Assembly (NCBI GenBank): GCA_050084515.1 | Contig: CM114271.1 | Location: forward strand, 38,998,001-39,062,000 | Length of the DNA stretch: 64,000 bases | Direction of reading: 5' to 3' | DNA from: Blasia pusilla | Taxonomy: Eukaryota > Marchantiophyta > Marchantiopsida > Blasiales | Shown: piece after piece, positions 34,679-46,391 of the stretch | Position numbering within the stretch: position 1 is the stretch's first letter | Layout of the letters: each line of letters opens with the position of its first letter | Notes under the pieces: model-generated | What the model was told of the DNA's origin: nothing | Databases searched by the model: none | Seen by the model: the letters and a program-made list of their open reading frames with translations, nothing else | Made by a program: the position numbers and the translations under genes

Positions 34679-37600
34679 TTGCTGCTGTTGCTGCTGCTGC
34701 TGCTGTTGCTGTTGTTGTTGTTGTTGCTGTTGCTGCTGCTGCTGCTGTTGAGCCTGCAGTTGCTGTTGATGATATAGCTGCCGATGCTTCATTTGCTGTT
34801 GATGCAGCAACACCTGTTTGACAGCGACTTGTCTGGCCTTCAGTGCATCTCCCTTGAAGTCTGAGGTAGCAAAATCTGGCAACTGATTATTGTGATGAAC
34901 ATGCATTTGCGCTGCAACTTTCTGCTGTTGTTGCTGCAGCTGATGTTGCTGTTGCTGCTGCTGCTGCTGAAGTATTTGTTGCTGCTGAAGCTGGCGATTC
35001 TGGAGTTGTTGCTTGGCCTGCTCTTGATCTTTCAGTAATCGCTGTTGCTGCTGCACATGCAGCAGCTGTTGCTGTTGCATAGAACCAACACTTGGCTGCA
35101 AAGGATTAGAACCTGATTGTAGTAGAGAATTGACTCCATTTGGTTGCAGAACAGTGGCTGCACTTTTTTGCTGCAACGTGTTTACTCCACTTGGCTGCTG
35201 TAAGTTACTGACCACACCTGACTGAAGGGCGCTAGCTGCGTTTGGCTGCAAGGGATTGATCTGCAGAGTATTGGCCACACTTTGTAGAGGATTTACACTG
35301 TTCTGTGGGATTGCACTCACCCCATTCACAGGATGAGAATTGACAACACCTGATGCAGACATACTATTGTTCTGCATTGTTGCTGCAGTTGCCTGAGCTG
35401 GGTTAACTCCATTCTGCTGTAAAGAGGGCATTACAGTCTGCTGTAAAGTAGGTGCTAGAGAAGGTGCCAAAGACGGTAAGTTACTTGTTTGGATTGTGTT
35501 GGTTGAAGACTGCCCATTTACTGGCACTTGCATTTGCTGAACATGCTTGTTTTCCTGCTGTTGGAGTTGAGAGAGAAGCTGCTGTTGCGGTGGTGGTTGA
35601 GAGGCCTGATTTCCTGGCAGTTGCTGTTGTTGAGCTGGTTGAAGAGCTGGTTGCCTTCTTCGCTTGAAAGTCTCCATTATACTAACAATCTGCTTTTCGA
35701 AAGCTTCCACTTTATCTTGATTGAACTCCCGTGGTACCCTTTCCTTTTGCACTGTTAGGTACGGGATCATGCGATACAGGACATCCTTGTAGTGCTTCAG
35801 TTTTTGAAGTTGTTCAGGCGGCATTGGCTGATACAGAAAGAAAAACTGCTCAGCTATGATTTGTCCCATAAGACCTTCAATCAAATTTTGGATGGTGGTA
35901 GAATGAGAGCGTAAGAATGAACGGATTTGGTGTCCACGGGGACCAAAGAGGAAATAGATGAAAATTAACAATACGAATGAAGTGATATCCTCACATCACT
36001 CAAACCCAAAACACAAATAGAACAAAAAGTGGATTAATATGGACAGATTGAAATGATAAGAATTGACTCACCATTGAACTTCTTGTTGTTAGCATACTAA
36101 ACAATTCCTTCATATCTTGTAAATACTTATCTTTCAACACTTGCAACTGCACAAGAAGAGCACCAAGTTATCAAATGATTACGGGTGCAACACCCTCACC
36201 ATCAAAGAGAGAGACTCTACTCATTGTAGTGCCTGTCATAGCTTTGCGACCATAGACCCCACGCCCTGCTTGGACAGTGCTAGAGACAGATGGGTGTAGA
36301 GATAGACAGAAGTGAAGAAGGTACCCATATGAGAGTAGGGAGACACTCTCAGATAGTGTGAGTGCCGACCACATACAGTGTTGGTGCAGAGCTTCGGAAG
36401 GAAGAGAAATGCTTTATTAAAGAGAAGACTGCACTCATTAAGTACTGCCTGTCATAGCCTTGCGACAAGAGGGAGAGACTTCAAACCGAAACAACAGTAG
36501 CAAAGTCATAAGTAGGAAGGAATTACACAAAGATCACTGGACCTCACTACTTATAACAGAAGGTTGGGAAAACTCCATGACAAGTTCAATTGAAAATCAC
36601 CTTAGGCCAAACGATATCTCTGTGATCCAACACAGGAACTCCAGAGTGACCAGATGAATCAACAGAAGCTGTGAACACCATTTCATTGATAAAAAATAAA
36701 TTAATCCCAAGCTGCGATAAACTCACAAATCAATTTATTTCATGTTATAAAATGTGACACAGCATAAGCTTCAATGGTTCTGTAGCTTTGCATGTACATG
36801 GAATTTATTTTTTAATTTGAAGCATTTGTGAACTTGTCGGAAGGAAAACATCCAGTATGCATGACCTGCCACATTTACAGAAACTTCCACCCAAACCCTT
36901 CATTTTTACCTATACACTCCATGAGCCACAAACGAATATTCCCATGAGTCTATATTACTATTTGCAAAGACATCAATCATGGGCAGCAAACAGTAATACC
37001 AGTAGAAGACTCAGGAAACACACGTTGTTTCTGATGCTGCTGAAGGTCGTATAGGTTTGGCTGTTGTTGGCTTAGTGCTCCTGTAACCAGTAACCTTACA
37101 TCAATGATGATTCTTTCGAAGTTTGCTTATTCAACACTTCTTCCACAACAATGAGCAAGCTTTACAAATGTAACCACGAAGACTAGCTTTATGAAATTCC
37201 TCTTCCTAACGAGTTCAAAATTCTCTAGGAATTCCCAAAGCGTCTTCCCCAAATCCACACTCAGATCAGTCCACACAGTTACTGATAACAAACTAATAAA
37301 CATTTTTAATTCAGTCAATTTTCTCCTTGGGAAAGGACCACAATCTTAGATAGGTGAACATCTAGCATCTCTCCATCTTGCTCAATAAACTAAAGATCAG
37401 ATCTGACGTGCACCAATTAGCTCAATACCTGTTATCATGATATTAAGAAAAACTAGACGGATACAATCCTAAAAATACTGACACATCCAAAAAGCAACAC
37501 GGAGACACAATAGTTACTCTAAATGCTTTAGATGAACAGTGACTGTACTGTGCTTGAATGATCTGTTTGCTAGGTTTCCATTTGGAAATCCTACCTGATT

Positions 37601-39286
37601 GCTGAAGCCTCTGCTGCTGTGCCTGCTGATTAACAGCTTGCTGCTGTTGCAGCTGTTGTGGTTGCTGAGCTAATTGCTGAGATGGGTTTGGTTGCTGTGA
37701 TGTATGAGGTTGTTGCGACTGGGTCTGGATTGAACTAGGCTGCTGCTGCCCTTGCTGCAGACCATGTCACCACAAATTCCAGAGAGTAAGGAAACTCATC
37801 GAGTGACACTCCAATTACAGATAATTGTGTAAACATGATAGATGGGATTCATATAAAACTGTTTAAACAGAATCCCAAAATCAACCATGCCGAGACTTCC
37901 TATGCTTCATAGATTAGCAAGAGGTGCAAGGTAATATGAAGTGATATCACATCTTTGAGAACATTGTTTACATTTTTTAAGCAAAGAGTAAAATGAGTTA
38001 TGGCTGCTCTGCATTTGAGAAGGTAAAATTTAATGGAATACTTGTGCCCTTGTGATATCACTACTACTGAATTTGTGCTCATTTGTACATGTCTCTTTAG
38101 TTGATCCCTATGGAAGGTGTGGAGCAGATTATCTTCAATCCAAGCTATGTGATACAAAACTCCACGATTGTCCTTCACAGTAGATAAGACTCTGGAACTG
38201 CCACCTGTTGTTGCTGCACCTGTTGTTGTTGTTGCTGCACCTGTTGTTGTTGTGGTGGTGGTTGTTGTGGTTGTTGTGGGTGTTGTTGTTGTGGTTGTGG
38301 TTGTGGTTGTTGTTGTTGTGGTTGTTGTTGTTGTTGTTGTGGTGGTGGTGGTTGTTGCTGCTGCTGCTGCTGCTTCGCCTGTAACAACTGCTGCTGAATA
38401 AGCTGTTGTTGCAATGTAGATGGCACATTACCTGTCTGGGTGATCAACTGGTTTGTTGGCTGCTGCTGCTGTTGTAAAGTAGGTACCTGTAAGAAGACAA
38501 ATGTCAGGTTTTCTCACCAGTGAAGGCAGAAGTTTATCACTAACATATCATACTCCTACTTTTTCTAACTTTCTACTTGGCTTCTCCACAACAAGCTGTC
38601 CCACTTAGGAAAGAACACAACAACTGTACTGTACCACATGATATCTGAACTGTAGAATTCATAGGAGCCCAATCAGATGAAGTAATCTCAATAAACACAT
38701 ACCACCCATCTCAACCAAAGTCTTGCAGCTATCATACGTACATCATGATTCCGAAAGCCTCCACAAAATTATAGATTTAGGTTTCAGGACAAAATATAGG
38801 AAAAACTCCATTTGAAGTGGAGTACATGAATTCTTCACTCCCAGTTCCTACAAACACCACCTGCTGTTGCTGCTGTTGCTGTTGTTGCTGTTGTTGTTGC
38901 TGTTGTAAAAGATTTGCCTTCATCATTTGCTGCTGCTGCTGCTGCTGCTGTATTCGATGCTGGTAGATCATTTGTTGCTGGTGGACAGATGTCTGGAAGC
39001 AATGAATTAACAAATAAATGAAAAGTGCTCTAAAGTCATGTGCAGACAGAGATATGACTTCTTATCAATTAAAGAAACTTCTGGACAGTCTTAAGTAAAT
39101 GATTGTTCCTCCTTCCAACAGCAAGCTCTTTGCTTCTATCCTATATCAATTTTTAGTCTAGAGAGTACTTTGTCTGGATGACTTGCTTTCTGTAGGTAAA
39201 TGCCATCAATGTAGGGTAAAACTGTGATGTAATCCAGTTACTTCAACCTGGAAGCAAACTAAACAAACTTTACCTGCTGCTGCTGA

Positions 39287-39383
<97 letters not shown>

Positions 39384-40592
39384 GAACCTGCTGTTGTTGC
39401 ACCTGCTGTTGTGCCTGCTGCTGTTGTTGCACCTGGCGCTGCTGCATCTGTTGCTGCAGCCTTTGCGTGCTGAGAAGCATATTTGGAGGCATATTTTGGC
39501 CAGCATTAGCGGTAAGGCTATTTTGAGGCATTCCAGATAAACTGGAGAGAGTCGAACCCAGGCCCGTGGAACTTTGCATCACATTTGCAGAGAGGTTGTT
39601 CTGAAGAGATTGGGCCAACACCTGCTGCCGCTGTTGCACCTGCCCAGTTACCTGTCCAGCCATTTGGAGCCCATTGCTCAAACTTTGAGCCTGATTCTGC
39701 AATAGGAGTGCAGACGCTGCAAATTTGTAGCCAGTCATACATTAGAATATGCCATTTGAAAGCACATGCTAAACTATTCTTCTTGTCAAGCAACCAAACT
39801 GCTGACGATCCCAATATCAAAATTTAAGCTTGTATAAATACATTTATGACATGATACCTGAGTCCATTGGTTTGACACCACCTTGAATACCTGCAAGCCT
39901 TGCCTGAATAGAATTACCTGGAGCTATTTGCGCCTTAGTCTCCAAAGAAAGCATTCTCAAAGATATCTTCCTCAAGTAATCTTGCTGTGAAACAAGGATC
40001 CAAGGTACAACACAATCAGCTTCCCACTAACACAAGGTTACGGACAGCAAATGATACATTCAAGCAGACCAGAGTACAGCTACGCACAGATGTCAGACTT
40101 GAACAACATGCACAACGCAAGAAATTTGTGGAATTGACCTGGTCCGTTGCGGCATGAAAAATTTTTTCCTCAAAACGACAGGAAATTTTCAGCAACTCTC
40201 CCACGTTCTCGGGTAAAGTAGGAGGCATGTGCCTCTGAAGGGTGTCCATTCTGCATTACAAAGCACTACAAGTTAGCCGAGGATCCTCAGCAAGGTGTCT
40301 TTCCATCAATACTGCAATTCCAACTGCTCGCATCAAACATTATTGACCTGAAACACTGCACAGGTTTCGCAAATCCTCCTCCCAAATCATCCGAAGAACA
40401 CGGTGCCTTACTACCGAGAGAGACACGGCGCTTCTCAAATAGACATATAACTCATTCTGTATTGCTCCAATACTTCCCTGCTCGGGATTGACCTGAGAAC
40501 AAATCGGTGGAGACTAAAAGCACTCACATGCGCTTGACAATTTTCTGCCGGGAGTCATGAGGCAAACCGTTCCTCCAGTTGTTGTTATCCAT
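31843..40592 (-). CDS. MED15: Mediator subunit 15 (MED15), KIX and polyglutamine protein, 14 exons
   Basis: Exons (minus): 40592-40528, 40250-40139, 39984-39858, 39716-39274, 38992-38861, 38486-38205, 37754-37595, 37080-37022, 36146-36072, 35989-34118, 33655-33311, 33124-32945, 32796-32705, 32041-31843. Total 4143 nt, 1380 residues. MED15 is the Mediator tail subunit that binds activators and passes the signal to RNA polymerase II in the nucleus. Exons 1-3 encode KIX (NNWRNGLPHDSRQKIVKR, FEEKIFHAATDQ, QDYLRKISLRMLSLETKAQ). Exons 4-10 are glutamine-rich; exon 9 holds LQVLKDKYLQDMKELF and exon 10 PMPPEQLQKLKHYKDVLYRM. Exons 11-14 encode the conserved C-terminus: ASAPGNGSRAAVGEDLAAIT, VNDFLIDTEVEI, WLLIPPSYP, PVSLKAMAAVWDKCARNAL and GGGTFSTTIGMWETFVSAS before TGA. 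Phases agree at every joint and no stop is crossed. The exon 10/11 intron (34117-33656) is GC-AG. Less certain are the exon 8 donor and the start of exon 10, where a hydrophobic run (VLLIFIYFLFG) is unexpected. Length is as usual for plant MED15. Confidence 0.93.
34622..34750 (-). repeat. Polyglutamine tract in MED15 exon 10 (43 Q, mixed CAG/CAA)
   Basis: An uninterrupted run of 43 glutamine codons with CAG and CAA interspersed, bounded by His (CAC) at one end and Ala (GCT) at the other. Mixed codons tend to limit slippage. Open frames read on the opposite strand (polyalanine/valine) are shadows of it. Confidence 0.95.
36212..36470. repeat. Short repeat element inside MED15 intron 8
   Basis: CTCATT-AGT-TGCCTGTCATAGCYTTGCGAC occurs twice in direct orientation, near 36217-36246 and 36434-36468, about 220 bp apart, with GCCGACCACATACAGTGTTGGTGCAGAGC between. 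Related text lies at 30955-31110. The layout (short direct repeats, no coding) fits a TRIM, solo or nested small element; it does not disturb the flanking exons. Confidence 0.5.
38206..38375 (-). repeat. Q/P/H-rich codon repeat in MED15 exon 6
   Basis: A run of CAA/CAG with interspersed CCA/CCC and a CAC gives QQPPPPQQQQQQPQQQQPQP-like text. Other frames give long valine or asparagine/histidine runs, which are not real. A second possible donor (CAG|GTGCAG) lies inside the tract a few codons earlier, so the exact exon end could vary. Confidence 0.85.
39289..39384 (-). repeat. Polyglutamine tract in MED15 exon 4 (32 Q)
   Basis: On the plus strand: a few mixed codons, nine CTG (39301-39327), then nineteen uninterrupted TTG (39328-39384). 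In MED15 this is nineteen CAA followed by a CAG run. The pure CAA block is the longest uninterrupted trinucleotide tract in the window. Confidence 0.93.
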
Positions 40593-42250
40593 CCTGCCTA
40601 ACCACGGCGTATCCTCCAGACAGAAATTTCAAGCGGCAAAATACGTATGATCCTTTCACAGATTCAGCCTGGCTGAGACACTTCGTCCCACTCCACCTCC
40701 ACTCCGAACTAGAGCTTGGAATCGCACCACATCCTATGACGGTGGCGAGATAATTCGCCTTCCACGCAGAGAGGGTGATTTCCACGGTAATCTATGCATA
40801 ATGTTTTGTAACTTACGAGAAATGTTGGACAATGGCAATATCCAGACAACCTACTCCCACAAAGGACCTGCTCCAGCGATGCCACTGCAGACGCTCGAAC
40901 AAGACAAGAAGCCCTCCGTTGAGGTGGAAGCTCGCAAGCACAATCTGCTAATGATTTGGAGATGGCGCTCCACGATGGGGTTGATAATCCGTGCCTGACA
41001 ATTTTCACAGAGCGATCTCCTGCCTCTTCAGAAAACGGGGCAATCGACTAGATTGGTGGCGCTTAACCGACCTCCCAAAGAAAGCAGCGAGATCCCAAAG
41101 ACTCGTACCAATTCTAAACTTGTGAGCAGTGCCGCCCTAGATTGAGCCGGATGAGAAAAATTCAACCGCACTCCACAGAACACCCTTAGTCCAAATTCAC
41201 CACAACAGGGGCATCTAAAAACGAGGGGTTCGCGGAAGACGCTCCCTTCTCATTCGTCTCATCCATACCCATCAACAAACGAACTCTCGAAGTCCACAGT
41301 TCAATCCTCTCGAAAGCTTCCTTGAAAACCACCAGCACATTCCCTGCTAAATCGGCAAGTTTATGACGTATTAACTTCGTAGGTGATTCCACACCCGCAC
41401 CGCGATACGTTCGTCCCGCGATTCCCTCGCCGTCCAGTCTCTCTGGGGATGGACTTACCAAACTCGCACGCAACCTACTGATATCTCCATGAATATTCTG
41501 GCTTATTTAAACACACTTCCTTGAGCCTCCTTGCGCTCCGTCGAAGCGGAAGCGTATGACTGATTAGCAAACATAGCGTGAATTTCCCACCCCGTTTCAT
41601 CCGTTGCTACCCCAGCAGACCAAAACACTACTATGCATAAACCCGCAATCACCGATGTGAGAACCTGCCTGACCCCTTCCGTTCTGCCTTCCTAGTCGAC
41701 CCGTCTTCCCTCGCGACATTCTTCTTGAACTTCGCCAACTAACCCAACCCTAACTAACAAGTATTTTGACTCCTCGTCAGTCCAGCGGAGTCGCTAAATA
41801 CCTGGTCCCGTGTAAAGGGGCCCGTTGCCGGTGCCGAGTACTAATCGGACTCCATCCGACGGCCTAAAACCGGCAACAAATTGATACCTGCAAAAATCTG
41901 CGCCGTGCGAAATCAGAGTACAAAATTACAAACGAATTCTCGACTAAAGTGAAACGGTCTCTCGTGGGGCGGGGTCCAAATCGTACACAATCACATTACG
42001 CAATGAGCTTTTCTTAACCCGTCCATTTAATATTATCACTATTGTGCTTTCTCCGTCATCCATTTTCTTTAAAATCCATGGTGGAACAAGTTTATATCGC
42101 AATTAATGGGCTAACTAATGATAAGTAATTTGAATTACCCCTAGTTATCTCGACCCTATGTGCATATTCATCCTTAGATGCACTATCATAATCATACATA
42201 CACGTAAAGTAAGTAACGTGTCGGTGCTATGCACAATAAACAAAAATGTT
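40593..42250. other. MED15 5' flank
   Basis: Should hold the MED15 5' UTR and promoter on the minus strand. AG/GT pairs that could bound a 5' UTR intron are present but not decidable (for example TTTTGCAG near 41886-41893, minus strand). Open frames of 65-99 codons show no family. Confidence 0.4.
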
Positions 42251-42539
42251 TGAAGGACTAGTATATAGCCCGTGAAGGGTAGAAATTCAAACTTTTTTTT
42301 GCCCGTAGCATTCGAAGCGTTTTCTTGCTGCCCAGTTGCCACGTGTCAAGCAAAGAGCTGTTTGCAAATCAAGAAAACACTCTCCCATAATAATGTAGAT
42401 GCCAATGCAAAACATCATAATTCTAGTAGGCTCGCACTAGAATGGAAGCGCATCGGCGTCTCGGGTAGAGGATATGAGTTGTAGAAGCGAGACGCGAGTT
42501 GTGATAGGCGTCTAAAATGATGAAGGTCGTGATCTAGTA

Positions 42540-43325
42540 GAACAAGACCAAACGTCATGCAAGACTTGAGAAGAGCTCAAGTCCCACAAGAGTTGGGCAT
42601 CAAGGGGACTACAAACTGCCTTGGAACTTGACTGAGCGTTTGGGGGTTCTCCATGTTTGAGATCATGATAGCTAGACTCAAGATGAATAAGTGGCGTTGG
42701 AAAGCTTATGGGAAGACAATTCCAACGCACTAAAAATCCAAAAAAAACACACAAGTAGAGATCTAGAAACCATCCCCAAGCTATTGGAATTATAGCTGGG
42801 TTGAAGGCCACAAGAATAGGCCCAAGAGGACTTTCCTAAAGGTAGGAAGGGGATAGGGATCTCTAGAGCTATATATAAGAGGGGAGGGTCTCCAAGGGTG
42901 TTTTGGAACCTGAACCCCACCTTGGGGAACCATGGGGATAAATAAAGAGCATGAGATGGATTAAGAGATTGGCTTTGGGGTTTGAACATTGAGCCAAGTC
43001 CAAGTGGGGCAACTATGGATACCATCCTTTAACCTTGATCTGGTACTCAAATATTGAGACCTGATTAGAGACTCATCCAAGGTCTATTAGGTAGTTTGGA
43101 CCACCAAGCGTACTAATGTCATTTTAGGTTCCTCGACTATTAAGAAAGTCTCTCCCAAGTCTTGAAGGAATTTCCCGTATTAAGGACTGAGGAGTAAGGT
43201 CAATATCTGATCTCGTCTAGATCGGTTAAGCTTAAAGGATAGCCCGAGACCAAAACTCGAGAGACGCAAGGCTTGTTGATCTAAATTGTGGATAATGTGA
43301 GTGTGTTTGGGTGTAGATCACTCTG
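42540..43325 (-). repeat. LTR-like repeat, copy B (inverted relative to A and C)
   Basis: Reverse complement of the A and C pattern: CGTTGGAAAGCTTATG, then GGGGATAGGGATCTCTAGAG-CTATATATAAG, then TTGGCTTTGGGG, ending TGTGTTTGGGTGTAGATC near 43325. The TATA-like CTATATATA on the plus strand equals the LTR promoter box read from the other side. Confidence 0.65.
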
Positions 43326-45100
43326 GAGAGCATGACTAGCTGAACACGAGCTTTTGCGACACATAAGACCGATGTTTATTAGAGTAGGCACATAACATTA
43401 GATTATGAGAGAATGTATCCCAAGTAGGGCTCAAAAAGCCCTAATCACAAACAAGTATATGCACGTTTGAAACATTTTGGTAGGTGATAATACAACCTAC
43501 ACAATCCGGTAATGTTTGAAACCACGTATGGGTGGAAAATTTTCAAGAAGGAAGTGGGCACTAAGTAGGCAGAGGATGGATAGTGAGTGGAAATGAGGGA
43601 GGGAGCTGAGCTTTGAGATTAGAGCATCGAGGGAGTGAGGGAGGAATATGATGAGCATGAAGCTCTCTATTGTTGTCAAAATGGAGCATTAAACAGGGGA
43701 ATTAAATGTGAAGCTATGAGGAGGGAGCATTATCGTGTGCATACACATTGCTACACAATCCACATCGCTAGTCACATCTACACACCATACAACACCAATC
43801 TTCCCCAACATATGGGTAGATCCACACAAAAATGAAACATACTCACGCATATACACTGGGATCCCACAAAAAAATCAAGAGTAGTAAATATGGCTTACCC
43901 GACCTAAAACTCCACTCATGAATCTACATCGGCATATCGAACCACATCCACCCTCTGCATGAGGGAATTCGGACGCTAGCACCCTAACTCCTACACACCC
44001 ATACACGTCTATGCAAGAGAGGCGCTCCTAAGGCTCAACATGAGAAAGATGGCTTGAGAAAGCCATCTCTCTCACTCTTATACCATTGGGAGCCAAAAGG
44101 CTCTTCCCCCAAAAATAACCCTGCCAACGGTAACCTACGTGCATAGGTTACCGGATGGCCATTGACTCGATCAACATGTCACCTGACGGACTAAAGAAAA
44201 ATAGGAAAATCTTCATAAACGACGTTCCCGACACACCAAACCTGTCGCCAACCTCATTCGACATCTCGGGACGAAGTTACACCCGAACAGCCCGTTGACT
44301 CTCTATGCCTTCGACGCGATAGAACTCTACAGACGTCGAGATAAGATGTGAAAGCATTGAACATGAAGAGGAAGAATAATTTCATACTATCAAAATTTTC
44401 ACTTAGTGCTATTGGTTGTTGAGGTAATATTGTTTAGCTCATTCATTGGAAGCTATTGTCAAAGGTTCAAAATTCTCCTCTCTTGAAGTTTTTTCATTAG
44501 TTCATTTCCTATTCTATATTTTGATGGAAAATTGAATCTAATCTCAATTAAGCTATTGAATATTGGTCGTAAACAGGTTCGAACAATCGGAGTATGTATG
44601 TAGTTCAAATCCCTCCTCCATGCACACTTTGTCTAGTAATGTTAGATGGAGGAAAGAGGAGGCCACAATCCCGCTAAAAAAATTTGATGACTTTCTCAAA
44701 GGGAAGAAAAATAGAAAGAATTTTCACTGTACCTTCAAGATTAATAATTCAAGTGAGAGAACAACATCAAGCACATTTTTCGATATTGATATGCTTCTGG
44801 ACTTTGTGATTTTATAAAAAGGAAAAAAAAAACTAAAAGGTCCCAATAATAAACTCCTTGCTCCTTGGTACATTTGTTTCTTGAGGATGACGATGCTACT
44901 TTTTCAATTGTGATGTGTGTAGAATGACCGTATTTGTGTTTTATTTGATGGATGCATTTGGAACATACAACAAGGATAACAAAATTGATCATAGGATGTT
45001 GGATGAAAGTGCAATTGTAGAAAATGCTCACATTGCATCACATCTATTGAATATATGTCATGAGTTTGTTAAATGTTTGTTGAGATATGGTATTCAACAA
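43326..45100. other. Repeat-derived DNA without intact genes
   Basis: 43725-43870 resembles 19140-19260 (GTGCRCATACACATYGCTACACAA and following CACACA-rich text). 44130-44180 has AGGTTACCGGATGGCCATTGACTCGATCAAC, which recalls the GGTTACC ... TTGACTTGAT wording of the LTR-like segment at 19500-19565. From 44340 on it is AT-rich and unassigned. Confidence 0.45.
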
Positions 45101-45170
45101 GTAAGATGCAAACCAAGAGGCAGGAGAGGACATAGAAGAGATTGAGAAACAAGGGGGAAAGTAAGGATGG

Positions 45171-45420
45171 ATGTTTGGGTCACCTAAAACTAACGCTGAT
45201 GCATACAGACCTTTGCTCCCTAGCTCTATGTGTACAAAGCTAGCATTTGTACTCATGTTGATGAATATTTGTGGTCATCACAATGTCCCCGATGTGTTTG
45301 TTTGGTGGTTATTAGCATTCTTGAAGACAATTGTCTTTTGTGTAGGGAACACGATTCTTGGCATTAAGTATGAGGCAACTAAATTACTGTTGAGTCTTGG
45401 ATTGAATTATACTTGAATTA
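45171..45420 (+). pseudogene. Possible CACTA (En/Spm) transposase fragment
   Basis: Open over 81 codons. It contains CTKLAFVLMLMNICGHHN and, 40 residues on, KYEATKLLLSLGLNY. In CACTA TNP2-type proteins a KLSF-L-L stretch is followed at this spacing by a YYEAKK-RSLGLGY phrase; the match is partial. The family's next landmark (a short Cys-His text) is not seen before the stop. Confidence 0.35.
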
Positions 45421-45454
45421 TATACTTGGACTGAATTATACTTGGATCACATTC

Positions 45455-45500
45455 ATGACATATTAGCACTTGAGTACCATCGGACTCATTCAAGGTTGCC
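45455..45500 (+). pseudogene. Short LINE reverse transcriptase fragment at a repeat junction
   Basis: TTGAGTACCATCGGACTCAT then TCAAGGTTGCCCTCT matches the reverse transcriptase of the LINE downstream (48489-48525) at about 31 of 36 positions; that text encodes the conserved VIQGCPLSP. It breaks off exactly where the 178-bp repeats begin. Confidence 0.6.
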
Positions 45501-46370
45501 CTCTTCTATATTTGAGGATTTCAGATCTAAATCTTGCAGAGGCCATATTTTTTAGATGGAGAATCATATGAAGCTGAGATTTTGAGGCAATGTGGATTAT
45601 AAAGAGGCGCCTTAGCCCTGAAAATTTTAAGCACAACCGAGTTACAAAGACGAAGTTGTGAGAGATTTTAGTTTCTGCTCTTCTAGATTTGAGGATTTTA
45701 GATCTAAATCTTGCGGAGGCCATATCTTTTGGATGGAGAATCACATGAAGCTGAGATTTTGACGCAATGTAGAGTGTAAAGAGGTGCCCTAGCCTTGCAA
45801 ATTTCAAGCACAACCAAGTCAAAGAGACAAAGTTGTGAGAGATTTGAGTTTTTCCTCTTCTAAATTTGAGGATTTCATATTTGAATCTTGCAGAGGCCAT
45901 ATCTTTCAGATAGAGTATCATATGAAGCTGATATTTTGAGAATATATGGGGTATGAAAATTTGCCATATCCCTGCAAAGTTCAAGCACAATTGAATTACA
46001 AAGATGAAGTTATGAAAGATTTTAGTTTCTAGTTGTTTAGATTTGAGGATTTCAGATCTGAATCTTGCAGAGGCCATATCTTTTAGGTGGAATGTCAGAT
46101 GAAGCTGAGATTTTGAGGAAACATGGAATGTAAAGAGGATCCCTATCCTTGTAAATTGAAAGTATAACCAAGTTACAAAGACGAATTTGTGAGAGATTTG
46201 AGTTTCTGGCCTTCTAGATTTGAGGATTTCAGATCTGAATCTTGAGGAGGCCATATCTTTCAAGTGGAGTATTACATGAAAGTGAAATTTTGAAGAAACG
46301 TGGAGTGTTAAAAGGCGCCCTATTCCTGTGAATTTCAAGTACAACCAACTTCTAGAGCATAAGTTTTGTG
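45500..46370. repeat. Five tandem copies of a ~178-bp unit, next to a LINE
   Basis: The phrase GAGGATTTCAGATCTGAATC (with variants) begins units at about 45513, 45693, 45867, 46045 and 46223; spacings are 180, 174, 178 and 178. Each unit also contains CAGAGGCCATATCTTT, AGCTGAGATTTTGA and GAAGTTGTGAGAGATTT. The minus strand is open for 306 codons across all units (repeating DMASARFRSEILK); since units differ by multiples of three or nearly so, this is probably a by-product of the repeat. The LINE coding region starts about 20 bp after the last unit. Confidence 0.9.
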
Positions 46371-46391
46371 GTGTTGGAGATTCAATAATAC

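Noticed and set aside
34549-34821. 90-codon alanine/valine-rich frame on the plus strand
   Set aside because: It is the reverse reading of the MED15 exon 10 glutamine tract.
38168-38428. Frames rich in valine (plus) and in asparagine/histidine (minus)
   Set aside because: Alternative readings of the exon 6 Q/P repeat of MED15, whose own frame is fixed by splice phases.
39289-39540. 83-codon polyleucine frame on the plus strand
   Set aside because: Reverse reading of the exon 4 CAA/CAG tract.
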